Positions 12,901 to 23,818 of a stretch of DNA of 64,000 bases are shown here, piece by piece (the first letter of the stretch is position 1; the number at the start of each line of letters is the position of its first letter). The notes under the pieces were generated by a model. The model was not told the origin of the DNA and made no database searches. It saw only the letters and a program-made list of their open reading frames with translations. Origin of the DNA: Lanius collurio (taxonomy: Eukaryota > Chordata > Aves > Passeriformes > Laniidae); contig JACBWW010000083.1 in the NCBI GenBank assembly GCA_020086605.1, positions 324,799 to 388,798 on the forward strand. The letters are read 5' to 3'. Both the position numbers and the translations under genes were made by a program.

Positions 12901-15232
12901 TGATCTTCTGCCATCTCCTGTCCCTGTGGGTCAGGGGAGAGGGGCATCTTTCACCAGCTGCACTTGCCATGACACAAATCGTGCATTTGCAGTGCCCTTC
13001 TCCTGCAGCTCTGTCCCACACAGTCCCTGGCTAAGGCAGGTTCTGCCCAGCAGCCACACTCCTCACCCACAAATGCTGACCCCAGGAAACTGCCTGCAGG
13101 CTTCTGGCCCTGGCACTCACAGAAGGAGAGGGGCTCAGGGGAGCAGCAGTGTTGATCCTTCTCCATTTAATAGGTGGATGACATGACATTAAACCCAATT
13201 CCTGTTAGGAAGAGGCTGGGCAGCCCAGTGCAGGTGGTGTTACCTTCTTAAAAGCACAATTGCTCCAACACGGTTGCTTTTAAACTTTGTTGTTTGGGGT
13301 TATTACCCATCTTTGTGTCATTTCCCCAGGCCACGTCTCCTGTGTGGGAATTTAGAGCAGGGTGCTCCCATTCAGGCTCCATCAGTGCAGCCTGCAGTCA
13401 TTTACTGGATTAAGCAATATCTTTGAGAAGCCAGGCTTGCCCCAGTGCACAGCATCCGTGTGAGTGCCTGGCACTGCCCCCTCAGCGGAGCTGTTAGAGG
13501 GAATCTCCTTCCTCCAGCACACAAAGGGCATCAGCTCTGTGAGTTCATCTCCAGCCTAATGCTGTGTTCAGACTTCTCCTGCCATTAGATTTATGCACCC
13601 AAGTAAGCAAAGCAAATACTGATGCTCTCTGTGCGTGGAATAACAAACGCATTTCTTCACAAACATTTGAATTTCTGTCAAACATTTTAGCACATTTACT
13701 TTCTGCTTTGCCCTCCCTCTTTGTGCATTTTTTAAGCAAATTAACTCAGAAGAAAAAAGTAGTTTACAGATCAAAAGGAAATGTTGAATTATACACTTCT
13801 TATTCTCTCTCTCCCAAGACTGGTAAATGCCTCTTCTCAAATAGAAACTTGAATGCTGCCACATTTTTCACACTTCTCCACTGATCCAGTTCCAATGTGA
13901 TTATCTTATACTGCTCGTGCAGGAATGAATTTTACAAGGGAGGCAAGGACCAGAAATCTCCCTACTCCACAGAAGAGTTGAGTTTCTTTAGGAAGCTGGT
14001 TGACCAGTCCAGCCTCAAGAGTCACATTGCTTAAAGCTTCACCTACCTTTTCTTTACTCTTCCTTCCTTTTGGAAACATCAGAGACCTCTGCTCAATATT
14101 GATTTTTGTGATGTGTCAAGTCTGGCTGGAGCTGAACATTGGAACAGGTTAAAGCTGTGTCAAAAGCAGAGCCATCCCCCAGTCCTTGCTTTGCTCTCGG
14201 ATCAATTTCTGTAGGGTTTCCAACAAAACAAACCAAACAAAAGCTGTCTCAGGGCTTTTGAAGCACAGAGTTATTAGGTACTCTACACTTCTCCTTCACT
14301 TATGTTCCTTATTAAAAACCTTTCTGTATGGCATCACGGTGTGTGATAAAGGCCTGACAAGCAGGAGCCTTGCTGTGCTTTCCTCTTCTTTCTCCAGCTG
14401 TTCCTAACCTGACCTCACCCTTGTCTGGCCCAGCTCTTCAGAAACTTTTGCTTGTTGTAGGTGTTGTGTTGAGATTGGCTAAATCCTAAAATTCAGGCCA
14501 AACGTCCAGTAGCACTGGGCTGTGAACTGAGGGAGGAAAGAGGGATGAGGGAGATGAAGACTCATTTGCTTTCCTTCTATGTAATTATTTTTTTAATTTC
14601 CAAGTCTTCCTATGTAATGAGAAGTGATTCACCTTGGTTTGAACAATATTAGGGGATATCAGGTGGTCTCTGGCATTCAGATCACCTCATTTCTTACCTT
14701 TTTCTGGCACTGCTCTTTCTCAAACTTTGAGGAGGACATTTGGCTTTTTAGGACAATGACTTCCTGGAGAATGAGGCTACTACAAGGCATGCTGTTGTTT
14801 ATGAAGCTTTTCAAGGGCCTCCTGAGAAAGGACAATATGTTATTTTGGCTAAGCATGGTGGAACAAGGTTTCCCAATTTGTTATTGCTCCAAAACATAAC
14901 CATGACCCTAAAGAAGCTATTAAATTTTTTTGATAATTTACGTGTCAAATAATGTCAGTGCCTGGGCTCCATAAGCTCCTCTAAAAATTAGAAAAATATA
15001 TGTTAAATATTTTATTTGGAAATAAATCAGAGGTCAGAAGAAGGCAAGGCAAAGAGTGAATACATTTGCAGATTCTGTTACGCTGCCCTTAATGTAACTT
15101 TTGAAGCTTATTTGAAATAATTGGGTCTGCTGGAAACCTTCCAAAATATTTCAAGGGGCCACAAGAAGAATTGGCTATGCTGTATCTAAACTTTAGTTAC
15201 AGAGTCTTAGTTCTTAGATGTCTAAGTCTTCT
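9996..15232. other. Unique noncoding sequence with a GC-rich patch
   Basis: Contains an AT-rich segment (10,380-10,600), a very AT-rich segment (11,670-12,200, with a 15-base T run at 12,042-12,056) and a GC-rich patch (12,240-13,160). The patch yields open frames of up to 164 codons on both strands with no recognisable protein features, so they are treated as chance. No transposable element could be named. Confidence 0.55.
14752..14952 (+). other. Weak candidate exon or retrocopy fragment (66-codon open frame)
   Basis: An open frame of 66 codons starts directly after a pyrimidine-rich run ending in TTTTTAG (14,746-14,751), which would serve as a splice acceptor, and runs to a TAA at 14,950-14,952. 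The translation begins DNDFLENEATT and contains EKGQYVILAKHGGT, which has a more protein-like composition than neighbouring frames. No family was recognised. A possible donor is the AAGGTTTCC near 14,867-14,875, which is weak. Chance remains the simplest explanation. Confidence 0.12.
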
Positions 15233-15268
15233 AAAAAAAAAAAAAGAGAAAGAAAAGAAAGGAAAAGA
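15233..15268. repeat. A/G-rich low-complexity tract
   Basis: A run of 13 A residues passes into GAGAAAGAAAAGAAAGGAAAAG. It is purine-only and probably a degraded poly-A or (GAAA)n tract. No retrotransposed body was recognised immediately upstream. Confidence 0.8.
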
Positions 15269-15529
15269 TTTTCTTAGAACTCTTCACTTGGTCTTATTAA
15301 AATAGCACTTCTCTGTAGAGACAAGTTAATCGTGATTGCCAGACTAAAGATTCTGTTAAACATAAAAGCTGTCGCAGCCCTCGTAGTGAACTGCAGCTTA
15401 GAGAGAAAAAAAGACTGGGATGATGCTGTTAGAGGAAAGGTTGTTCAAATTGTACAGACACCCATCATAATTTGTGCTAATGATAAACAGAGATGCGGCA
15501 GAATGAGGAAAGGATCAGCAAAAGGCAGG

Positions 15530-16010
15530 AGAGTTCCCAACGCGCTGCGCTCCGGGTCCAAACGGGAGCGGTGCCTTATCCAGAGCTGTGCCACAGATGT
15601 TAAAAGGTAGAAAAGCCAGATCCGTTGCAGTTAGCTGAGCTGCTATCGTGATTAGTCTGCCTTATCTTGAGCAGCTCTCCTCTACAGCGGTGTCTTCTTC
15701 AAGATCAAATGCCACCAGAAAGGGGTGAGATGAGGGTGGCGATTGTTCCGTCCTGCGCGGAACAGCAGCGAGCACGAGTGACTTGACACCTCATTTACTC
15801 GCCGCAGTAGCCATGCATTAGCTGGCTGGAGCTTTCCCTGAGGGAACAGCAGCTGCCTTGCGAGCTGCAGCCTGAGGTTCTGTCCTGTCACCCCTGTGAG
15901 GTCGGGCAGCCCCACCTGGGGACGGCGCAGGCACGGCGGGAGCGCTCCCGCAGCTCCCTTTTGATGGGCAGATATTGCACCGCTCCTGCGCTCCCCTTCC
16001 TGAGAGCTCC
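15530..16010. promoter_or_regulatory. Small CpG-rich patch, possible promoter or enhancer
   Basis: About two dozen CpG dinucleotides cluster here against a CpG-poor background. They form three groups: around 15,540-15,575 (ACGCGCTGCGCTCCGGG), 15,738-15,805 and 15,856-15,990 (GGGGACGGCGCAGG, GAGCGCTCCCGCAG). GC content rises clearly. The patch is not part of any repeat I recognise, unlike the CpG-rich LTR region near 26 kb. It could be a weak CpG island marking a transcription start of an unannotated or noncoding transcript. No TATA box or coding exon could be tied to it. Confidence 0.35.
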
Positions 16011-18437
16011 AAGGATCCTCAGTAACCCTGACACTTCTTCAAAAGTCTCCTTGTCTGAGCCAAGGAGCCTGGAGAGACATTAGGGTGAGAAGAGGCTTTG
16101 ACTGACTGGTCTGGCTTTCTCAAATATTATGGGAAGTGTTATCATGAAGAGGCATCGCTCTGAGCCAAGTGGAACTACATTTTATGTTGTACAGAAGGAA
16201 AGATACATCAGAATACATCTGAGAGCTGATCAGTGAGAACAGTCGTTTTACAGGGTTGGTATTTCCAGTTCATTTTATATTCAGGTTTGAGAAGTGCTGC
16301 ACTTCTAGCAAAAGGAATTGTGTAAGAGCAGTTTTTAAAACTACAAAAGAAAGGTGGAAAAGGCAAATTGCACTAATCCAAGTTTGAAGAGCCCTTCTTG
16401 TGATCTTTAGGGACTGAGTCCCAAAAAAAAAGATCAGCTTGTGACTGAGTTCTGAAATGGGGTTTTGTCAAGTGTCTGCTCAGAGCTGCAGAACGAATCC
16501 CTCCAGAAAGCTCTGAGAATGTGCCAGGCAGAGGGACCTGCTCCACACAGGCTGGGGCTTCTGGAGAGCTCACAGTGTGCTCTGTGCTTCTGCAAGAGCA
16601 GGCAGCAAATTGCAACGGAGGACGGCTCAGAAAACCCCTCTGAGGAGAGGGCTGAGCCTGCAGCAGCTGGCACAGGGTACTCTGCTCTGAGCTGCCCCAG
16701 CATAAGGTCCATCAGAAGCTGGACTGGCAGGAATCAAGTGACACAAAGTCTGTGTGAAGGCATGAGGGACAAGGAGACAAATCTGGGGGAAAGGCCACTC
16801 ACCACCACTTAGTAAGCACCAAGTGAACAAATCAGTATGGAAAGGGAAGATGTTTCATTCTGCTGCACAGTGGGTGCCCTTTCCCGGGAGCTGCCCCACC
16901 ACCCCTCACACTCTTGCAGGGTTTGTGTCACCAGGGGCACCCCTTTGGTCTGCCCCAACAGCGTGGGTGTTGTGTGTTTGACCCACACTGCATTGGCACA
17001 GCGTCTCTCTTGTACAAACCCCCTTGCCTTGAAGGGTGGGATGGGGCAGTGCTCGGGGACAGGGGGGAAATGTTTAACCAAGAGAAGCAGGATTGCTCTA
17101 AGATCTTGACTTAACGTGAATATCAGGGTTTGAGCCCATTTGGTGGATGGAAAAGGAGAATTTCCCTCATCCCAAGGCATGTGCACCAAGTGTGCTGCAA
17201 TTCACCACTGCCGGTTATTAAAGCAGGCATAAAATAATCAAAAGCAGCTTGCTGTGGCTAAGAAGAGTTTTCATGTTTGTGCTGTTTTTCAAGATATGCT
17301 GTATTTCCTTTCTACTACGTGGCCACCAAAGGTGCTCAGACCCACTGTGATAATTACCACTTCTCTGATTGCCCTCTCTAAATGTTGCGGGTTTATAATT
17401 ATCATTTTAATTTATAATTTAGCTTATAATTTCACTATCATTTTAACAAGGGAAGATGGGGAAGTGTGGCAAGATCTAAATGTGTGCGTGCATGTACTTG
17501 CTCCTTTATATGTGTGGAGAGAGATTTTATTCGATTTTGCTGTCATATCCCTAATGTGACACTTCAGAGCAGAACCTGCTGGGTGCCTTCAGCTCCCACA
17601 ACTTGATTTTTCAGAGGTGGTGGCTCCCTGCAGGTCTGAGCGACTCCAGTGGAATTGTGGCTGCTCAGCACCTTTGTAAGGGCTGTCCCCTGCTGTCACT
17701 GGTGAAGGTGCTCAGCACCTTGCCACATCAGGCTTCCCCCAGCACGTTTTCAGTCAGACCTCATGGCTAAGGAACTCCAAAGCTGCCAGAGCCCTTTCTC
17801 TGTTCATCCCAGTCCCACAATCCCCAGTGAAATGCAGCTTTTCCTGAACATCTTGCAATGGTGATGAATCCTTCAGTAATGATAAAAAGTTCAGGAATAT
17901 CCCCTCTCTCCTTTTCTTGTGCCATGGTTCAGACACTCTGTAGGGTAATTCTCTTCTTTACTGAATCTCTCCCAGCCCTTCCATTCCTCGATGCCAGGTG
18001 CTCTTTACAATATTATGTCAGTGATCTCCTTACCCTGCGTATCTGCTGCTCGTCCTGCCTCTCGAATACTTCTTATAATGCCACATCTCCCTTCCCTGTA
18101 ATCTCTTTGAGATGCTTATAATGCTTCCTTTCCTTGTCACACCTTTCAGATGCTCCATATATTATAACCTGAACATTTCTGTGCTCACCTAGCCAGAAAG
18201 ATTGCCAACGCTCTGAATGACAAAAATGATCTAAAGAAAGAAGATGCAGTGAGAAAGTAAAGGTTACATCTTACTGCTCTCAGGAAGGATCAGCGTGGCT
18301 TTTCAGGTCTACCAGCCAAGCAGGGACTGCAGCTACAGCATCGCTTGTAGTTCCAATTTGCCTGGCAAATATCAAGAAATTTCACAGTTCTGGCCATTGT
18401 GTTACAAGAAACCTGTGCTGGCAGCATATAAGAAAAG
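16011..18437. other. Unique noncoding sequence
   Basis: Ordinary mixed-composition DNA. A GC-rich part at 16,490-17,060 carries overlapping open frames up to 126 codons on both strands with no domain features. No repeat family or RNA gene was recognised. Confidence 0.55.
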
Positions 18438-18438
18438 C

Positions 18439-18557
18439 TAGACATTGATATAATTCACTGAAAGGATTTTCCTGTCTATCAGACAGAGAATTAAATTACC
18501 ACTAGGTAGGAAGTTGTATATCTCCATTCAAACTATGGAAATAGTCCTCCACAGCTT
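18439..18557 (+). repeat. Duplicated 119-bp segment, copy 1
   Basis: The stretch from TAGACATTGATATAATTCAC to CCTCCACAGCTT recurs at 22,498-22,629 in the same orientation with two substitutions (CCACTAGG versus CCCCTAGG, and GAAGTTGTA versus GAAGCTGTA). Flanks on both sides are unrelated between the copies. There is no poly-A tail, TG...CA end or obvious target-site duplication, so it is not a recognised transposable element. Confidence 0.9.
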
Positions 18558-21500
18558 AATTTGGCAAAACATGCTCAGAAAGACAAATTCCTCTGCAATC
18601 TCCTTGAAATCAGGGGGACCATGCTGAAGTAAAACCAGCTCCCACTTTGAATTTAGCACTTCTGCAAATTATTTGAGCAAGCCTCTTCCGTGGAATGCAA
18701 TTCAAGGCTTGTTTGTGCCATCCCTGAGATAGGAACTGGATCTCCCTCCACCTCCCAGAGCTTCCTTGCAGTGTTTTGCTGTGTTTTGCTTGGCCACGTT
18801 GCCATCACTGTGGTTAAAGCAGAGTGAGGTGAAGTGTGAGGCCCCAGTGCCCCAGCTATCAGGGAGGAATGGCAGCTGCAGGGCTCTGCTGGTGTGTCTC
18901 AGTCAGACACAAGAAAGGAAGATATTTTCTATTTGTATCCAGGGATACTGCAGCAGGGAGCTGTTTTTGTTTTATACCTGTAGTCTCTGCAGTTACACGG
19001 GGACTGAAGGTCAGACACAGCACATAAATTCATGACTATTCAGCGATGCTGTGTGCTGCTTGTGAACACTCTTCCTGTGGCTGGGAAGTCCCTCCTGCTG
19101 GTGGTAACTCCGGTGCCAGGCTCAGTGCCCATCCACTGCTGGGTTTAGCACAAGAGGGGTGGAGAGCCCTCACTGTACCAGGAGGTACCAGGTTCTGGTG
19201 GGTATGAGATGAATTTCACAGTCCCCAGGGGACTCAGTGCTTACCCTACAGACAGACAAGCACATCAGGTACCTCAGCAGGTGCCACCTCCCTTTCCCAG
19301 CCAGTGCTTCTGCCCCTCTGCTTTGTCCTCCCTTTTGGTACCCGGGCAGAGTTCCACCATTTTTTTAGGGTAACACCCTCCAGAACTGACTTTTCTGCCC
19401 TTCATAAGAGCTGTGGATGATTGCCCCAAGGCCAGCCCATGTCTGTGGGCATGAGTGGTGCTGCTGCACTGGGGCCCCACCACCCTGCCTGCAGCTTGCT
19501 CAGGCTTCATCAAGGGTTATGGGCAAACTAAATCAGAAAATTATTACAATAACAATAATTCCACGTACCTGTGGCTCAAAATTTTAGTCGAGCCAATCCT
19601 CTCTTGTCTGAGTGCATGTCAAATTGAAATTTTGATGTTCATTAGGCATTTTGCTGTCACCTCTCATTAGCAATGTGATACCATCTTCACTTGTTTTGAG
19701 GCTGACAGCTTCAGTCCCCACTCTCCTCATATCTCAAGATTTACTTTTTTCCTTGTCCAGTGGTGATACTGTTTTACTCTTCCCTCATCCATCATCCATC
19801 ACTGGACAGGAGTTTGCTCCCCATCCACTCTGCTTCTTCCATCAGCACGTTTTGCTGCATCTGCTTTGAAGTGGTAATGCAGGAGTTGTCTAATCAGAGC
19901 CTGATTATCCTTTTGCATGGAGGTGGTACCATTTGGATGGGCTCTAATCTCATTAACACTATTTTCCTTGTTTCCATCCCACTGATGACATCTGCAATTC
20001 CATCAGTGTGATTAACACCCTAGCCTGGCTTTTGGCAGGTTTAGGTCTGATCTCTGCCTGTCTGGGATGAGAACCAGGTTATCTGACTTTCCCCAGCTTA
20101 GGAATTTGATCCCTCCAGATAGGTTTTGAGGGGTTTGCTTGTTTTGAGTATGATCCAGCTGTTTTTTCTCCATTCCTTCTTATTATCTGGCCAATGAAAA
20201 TGGTGTTTTTCATATAAATGGATAATTTAATTACTGTCACACCAGTGTAAGATTGCTTGTTGCAGAGCTTCCCTTTAAAGCCTGACATTATAAATCAGTT
20301 AAGAAAGTGGTGTCACAGTGGTGGATATGCTTGGGTTTTGTAAATATTTTTATCTGTGTCTGTATATTGAACCAAGCTAGGAAGTGGCTGGGAAAGTACT
20401 GATTTTATGACAGATCATCTACTGTGGTGAATGTAGTGTTATTTAGTTCCTCAGCAGACTTGTTACCAGGACTTTGCAAATTCCTATCCTGAAGAATTTG
20501 ACATTCACTGTTATTAAGTCAAAAAAGCAGCACTTGCTCCATATTGCAGAGCTGACATCACACTCATATTTCTCTGCTGAATCTTTATTCTTGGTTATCC
20601 TGGAACTTCTGCTTCAAGTAGATCTCTTTCTCTTTTTAATTTCAATTTTAATTTCACTGTGTTTTTGTGGAAATTGGGCTCTGCAGTGGTATCTTACCCC
20701 AGCATGCACCATGGATCAAGTCTTTGCAGTAGAAGAGTATGTTGGAAATGAACAGTAATTTTCAGTGAATGTCAATCTTACTGTGAACTACAGGAAGAAT
20801 AGCTCACTTTATTTTTTTTTCCAGGAAGTTATTATCTGAAAATGGAAAGTTAATTTGTTTCTGGAGCTCACCTAGGATTCTTTTGTCATAGTGCATCCAG
20901 ACTGTAAGGTTGGTAGGCAGAGACATCCAGAAGTAACAGAGAAATTGTTTGCACAGTTGTGTGTCCACAGCAGAAAATCAGGCTATGAATGTCACTGCTT
21001 GGGCAGGAGAGTCCTGAAAAGAAGTCTTAACAGTCCAGAAGTGTGTGGAAACATGGCACAGAGAACAGCTCCTAAAGTCCCTTTTTAAGTATTAGAAAGG
21101 TTAGAAGAATTGCTTTTGTGATTTCTGAGCACTGCCACGTGACAGAGGCATTCAGCTTCTGCCCTGCTGACCAAGAATCATCTCCTGCTGCTCCTTAGAA
21201 AAGTCACTGCCTGGTATCTGAAAAGCACTTTGTATCCAAAAAGAAAGATTGGGTAAAGGCAATAAAATATGCACTTCCAATCTACTGAGTTGGTGAAAAC
21301 TGAGCTGGTCTCTGGTTATCAGCTGACAAACATAATTGCAGCTTATAAATCAAGTGTGGCCACTTGAGAATTTGGCAGCTCTTCTGGTCTAAGATGTTTG
21401 CTAAAGTTGCTAACACAACTATGGTGACACAAGAAAAGTTACATAAAACTCACTGATTTTGCTCTTAAACAAAAACAACAAACATCTATAATTGGTTTCC

Positions 21501-21889
21501 CTTTTCTTCTCCTTGGGAAGAAATGGCATTTAATTGTGGAGGTGGAGCTGGGATGTGGAGCTGGTTCTGCCTGTTGCCTCTTTAGCTGAAGCTGGCAGAG
21601 CAGGGAACACATGGCTTGCACCTCGCTGTGGACGGCAGCAGGGGACAGTGAGAAAGAGGAACTACCCAGGGATCAGCTTTGAGAAGGGAAACTTTCAGCA
21701 GAGGAGGGAAGAGGGGAGCAGTTTCTGCAATTTGTATTATGTGAGAAACAAGAGGCTCTGACTGAGGCAAGAGCCTTGCTGACCTGGCATTGGGCACTCC
21801 ACAAAAAGGAAGAGCAATCTTGCACCAGAGCATTTATAATCTGAATAGGAATTGAATAGAGAAAATTACCTACTCTGCTCTCTGATTTT
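18558..21889. other. Unique noncoding sequence
   Basis: Mixed composition with a GC-richer part at 19,050-19,500. Open frames do not exceed 94 codons and none has recognisable features. The segment at 20,340-20,800 is AT-rich and unremarkable. Confidence 0.55.
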
Positions 21890-21980
21890 TCAGACAGGTA
21901 AACAGAAGAAAATTGAATTTAAGTGACTCATCCTGAGTTACATGGGGATTCTGTAGCACAGCTGGGAATAAACCCAGATA
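21890..21980 (+). mobile_element. Ancient MIR / CORE-SINE-like relic
   Basis: The order of motifs CAGGTAAACAGAAG, TTAAGTGACT, AGTTACATGG, CACAGCTGGGAATAAACCCAG follows the central part of the MIR consensus (gaaactgagg..., ttaagtgactt..., aaggtcacacag..., agagctgggattcgaaccca). Divergence is high, as expected for an amniote-age SINE in a bird. It has no intact tRNA-derived promoter or tail. Family assignment is from memory of the consensus. Chance similarity is possible but four ordered motifs make it unlikely. Confidence 0.5.
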
Positions 21981-22497
21981 ATCTTTCTCTCAGAGAGTTG
22001 GCAGCATTACCCACCTCATTTTATAGTCAGGTCATTGAACCCAGCCCAATGCCTCTGCTGGCATGCAGAAATCTGTCTTGAATGCATCCCAGATCTGTCT
22101 CTCTTTCCCGATCCAGAAACACTTCCAGAAATCTCTCACAGCTTCTCTCAAATGCAAGCAATTCCTCTTTCTCTGCTCTTTGCAGGAATTACACAACCCC
22201 AGTCGTTCTTCTGCTCTGGCAGTGTTTTGAACTGCTTGCTTTTCTCCTGTGAAGATCAGAGCAGCCCTTCAGCATTCCCAAGGAGAAACTAGTAATGAAG
22301 GGAAGGGAATAATGTTTCTTGTCTGCTGTCTCCCACCAGTTCTTCCAGAGGGTTCTGTCTCCTCACAGCTGCATAAAGGGCTGGAGAGCTGCATGGAGTT
22401 TGTAACAAGCCTCAAAATGCAGGTCAAGAGCAGCTGTTGGTAAAGAAAAGAGGTCATAGTCCAGAGGGCACGAGGGGCAGGAATGTTTGCCTCTCAC
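21981..22497. other. Unique noncoding sequence
   Basis: Pyrimidine-rich patches (22,080-22,200) and short open frames under 90 codons. No feature was recognised. Confidence 0.5.
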
Positions 22498-22629
22498 CTA
22501 GACATTGATATAGACATTGATATAATTCACTGAAAGGATTTTCCTGTCTATCAGACAGAGAATTAAATTACCCCTAGGTAGGAAGCTGTATATCTCCATT
22601 CAAACTATGGAAATAGTCCTCCACAGCTT
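22498..22629 (+). repeat. Duplicated 119-bp segment, copy 2, with 13-bp extra head
   Basis: This is the second copy of the 18,439-18,557 segment. Its left end carries an additional tandem repetition of the first words (GACATTGATATAGACATTGATATAA), absent from copy 1. Sequence flanking both sides differs from copy 1. The doubled head at the junction suggests a replication-slippage or template-switch event during insertion. Confidence 0.9.
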
Positions 22630-23236
22630 GGCTCTTGTTCTCTACCGAGATTTTAGCAGCACTAAAAGCAGTGTGGACACTACAGCTCAGATCCTGCCTG
22701 TACTCCCCTATCCATGTCTGTCACATGGAAAACACTTCCTTTGTTAATGTACATGGCTGGTAACTCAGGTAACTACATGAAGAAAACAAGGAAAACAATC
22801 CCCTTACACTTTCTATTAGAATGATTGATGCAGCTTGGAGGAGTCAAATTGGGAAAGGAGCAGCAGAAGCTGAGCAGCCCCTGAAGAGCCTCCCACGAGC
22901 TTCTCACAAATGCATTTAATTGCAACAAGGATGTGACCTCTTGGCTACAAAAGAAAGGCCTTGTGACCCTGCCCAGCTTTCCCCAGTTGGTGTGAGCACT
23001 GAGTTTCCCTGAGGTGGGTGAAATGGCAAGAGAGCCAAAACACACCAGTGTCTTCCTCCCATTGCGAAGTCCCTTCGTGGGGAGCAAGCCCAGGTCCCCT
23101 TCCCTCTATCCCAGGGCTAGCAGGGCTGAAGGATGTGGAGCAGAGCAGTGATGTTCACTCACTGCTGCTGCAGGGCAGCAGTGCACAAATGGGGTTCTGG
23201 AGCCACTCTGGCAAACCTGCCCAGTGCTGTGCTGTG
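22630..23236. other. Unique noncoding sequence
   Basis: Ordinary mixed-composition DNA leading into the minisatellite. A 104-codon antisense open frame (22,773-23,087) has no recognisable features. Confidence 0.5.
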
Positions 23237-23242
23237 CCCTGG

Positions 23243-23818
23243 GGAATTCCCAACCTGCATCTTCCCTTTGTTCCTTGTGGAATTCCCAACCTGCATCTTC
23301 CCTTTGTTCCCTGAGGAATTCCCAACCTGCATCTTTGTTCCCTGGGGAATTCCCAACCTGCATCTTTGTTCCCTGAGGAATTCCCAACCTGCATCTTTGT
23401 TCTCTGAGGAATTCCCAACCTGCATCTTCCCTTTGTTCTCTGAGGAATTCCCAACCTGCATCTTCCCTTTGTTCCCTGTGGAATTCCCAACCTGCATCTT
23501 CCCTTTGTTCCCTGTGGAATTCCCAACCTGCATCTTTGTTCCCTGAGGAATTCCCAACCTGCATCTTTGTTCCCTGTGGAATTCCCAACCTGCATCTTCC
23601 CTTTGTTCCCTGAGGAATTCCCATCCTGCATCTTCCCTTTGTTCCCTGAGGAATTCCCAACCTGCATCTTCCCTTTGTTCCCTGTGGAATTCCCAACCTG
23701 CATCTTCCCTTTGTTCCCTGAGGAATTCCCAACCTGCATCTTCCCTTTGTTCCCTGAGGAATTCCCAACCTGCATCTTTGTTCCCTGTGGAATTCCCAAC
23801 CTGCATCTTCCCTTTGCT
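23243..23818. repeat. Minisatellite, 17 units of 36 bp or 31 bp
   Basis: Seventeen units each begin GGAATTCCCAACCTGCATCTT. Spacings between starts are 36,36,31,31,31,36,36,36,31,31,36,36,36,36,36,31 bp, so ten intervals are 36 bp and six are 31 bp. The short type lacks five bases in the CTTCCCTTTGTTC part. Other differences are few: GTGG, GAGG or GGGG before AATTC, one CCATCC, and TTCTCTG versus TTCCCTG. Every unit holds a GAATTC site. A 36-bp unit keeps frame and a 31-bp unit shifts it, so open frames of 137-220 codons appear on both strands with the same peptide words in different frames. That is a by-product of the repeat, not a gene. Confidence 0.97.

Noticed and set aside
12250..13186. 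Open frames up to 164 codons on both strands
   Set aside because: The GC-rich patch lacks stop codons in several frames at once; there are no domains and no splice logic.
23106..23806. Minus-strand open frames of 214-220 codons with a repeated GNSSGNKGKMQV-like peptide
   Set aside because: They come from the 36/31-bp minisatellite. The same words occur in all three frames because 31-bp units shift the frame, and plus-strand frames are also open.
23243..23818. Possible CRISPR-like array
   Set aside because: Units are contiguous near-identical tandem repeats with no unique spacers, and the context is vertebrate DNA.
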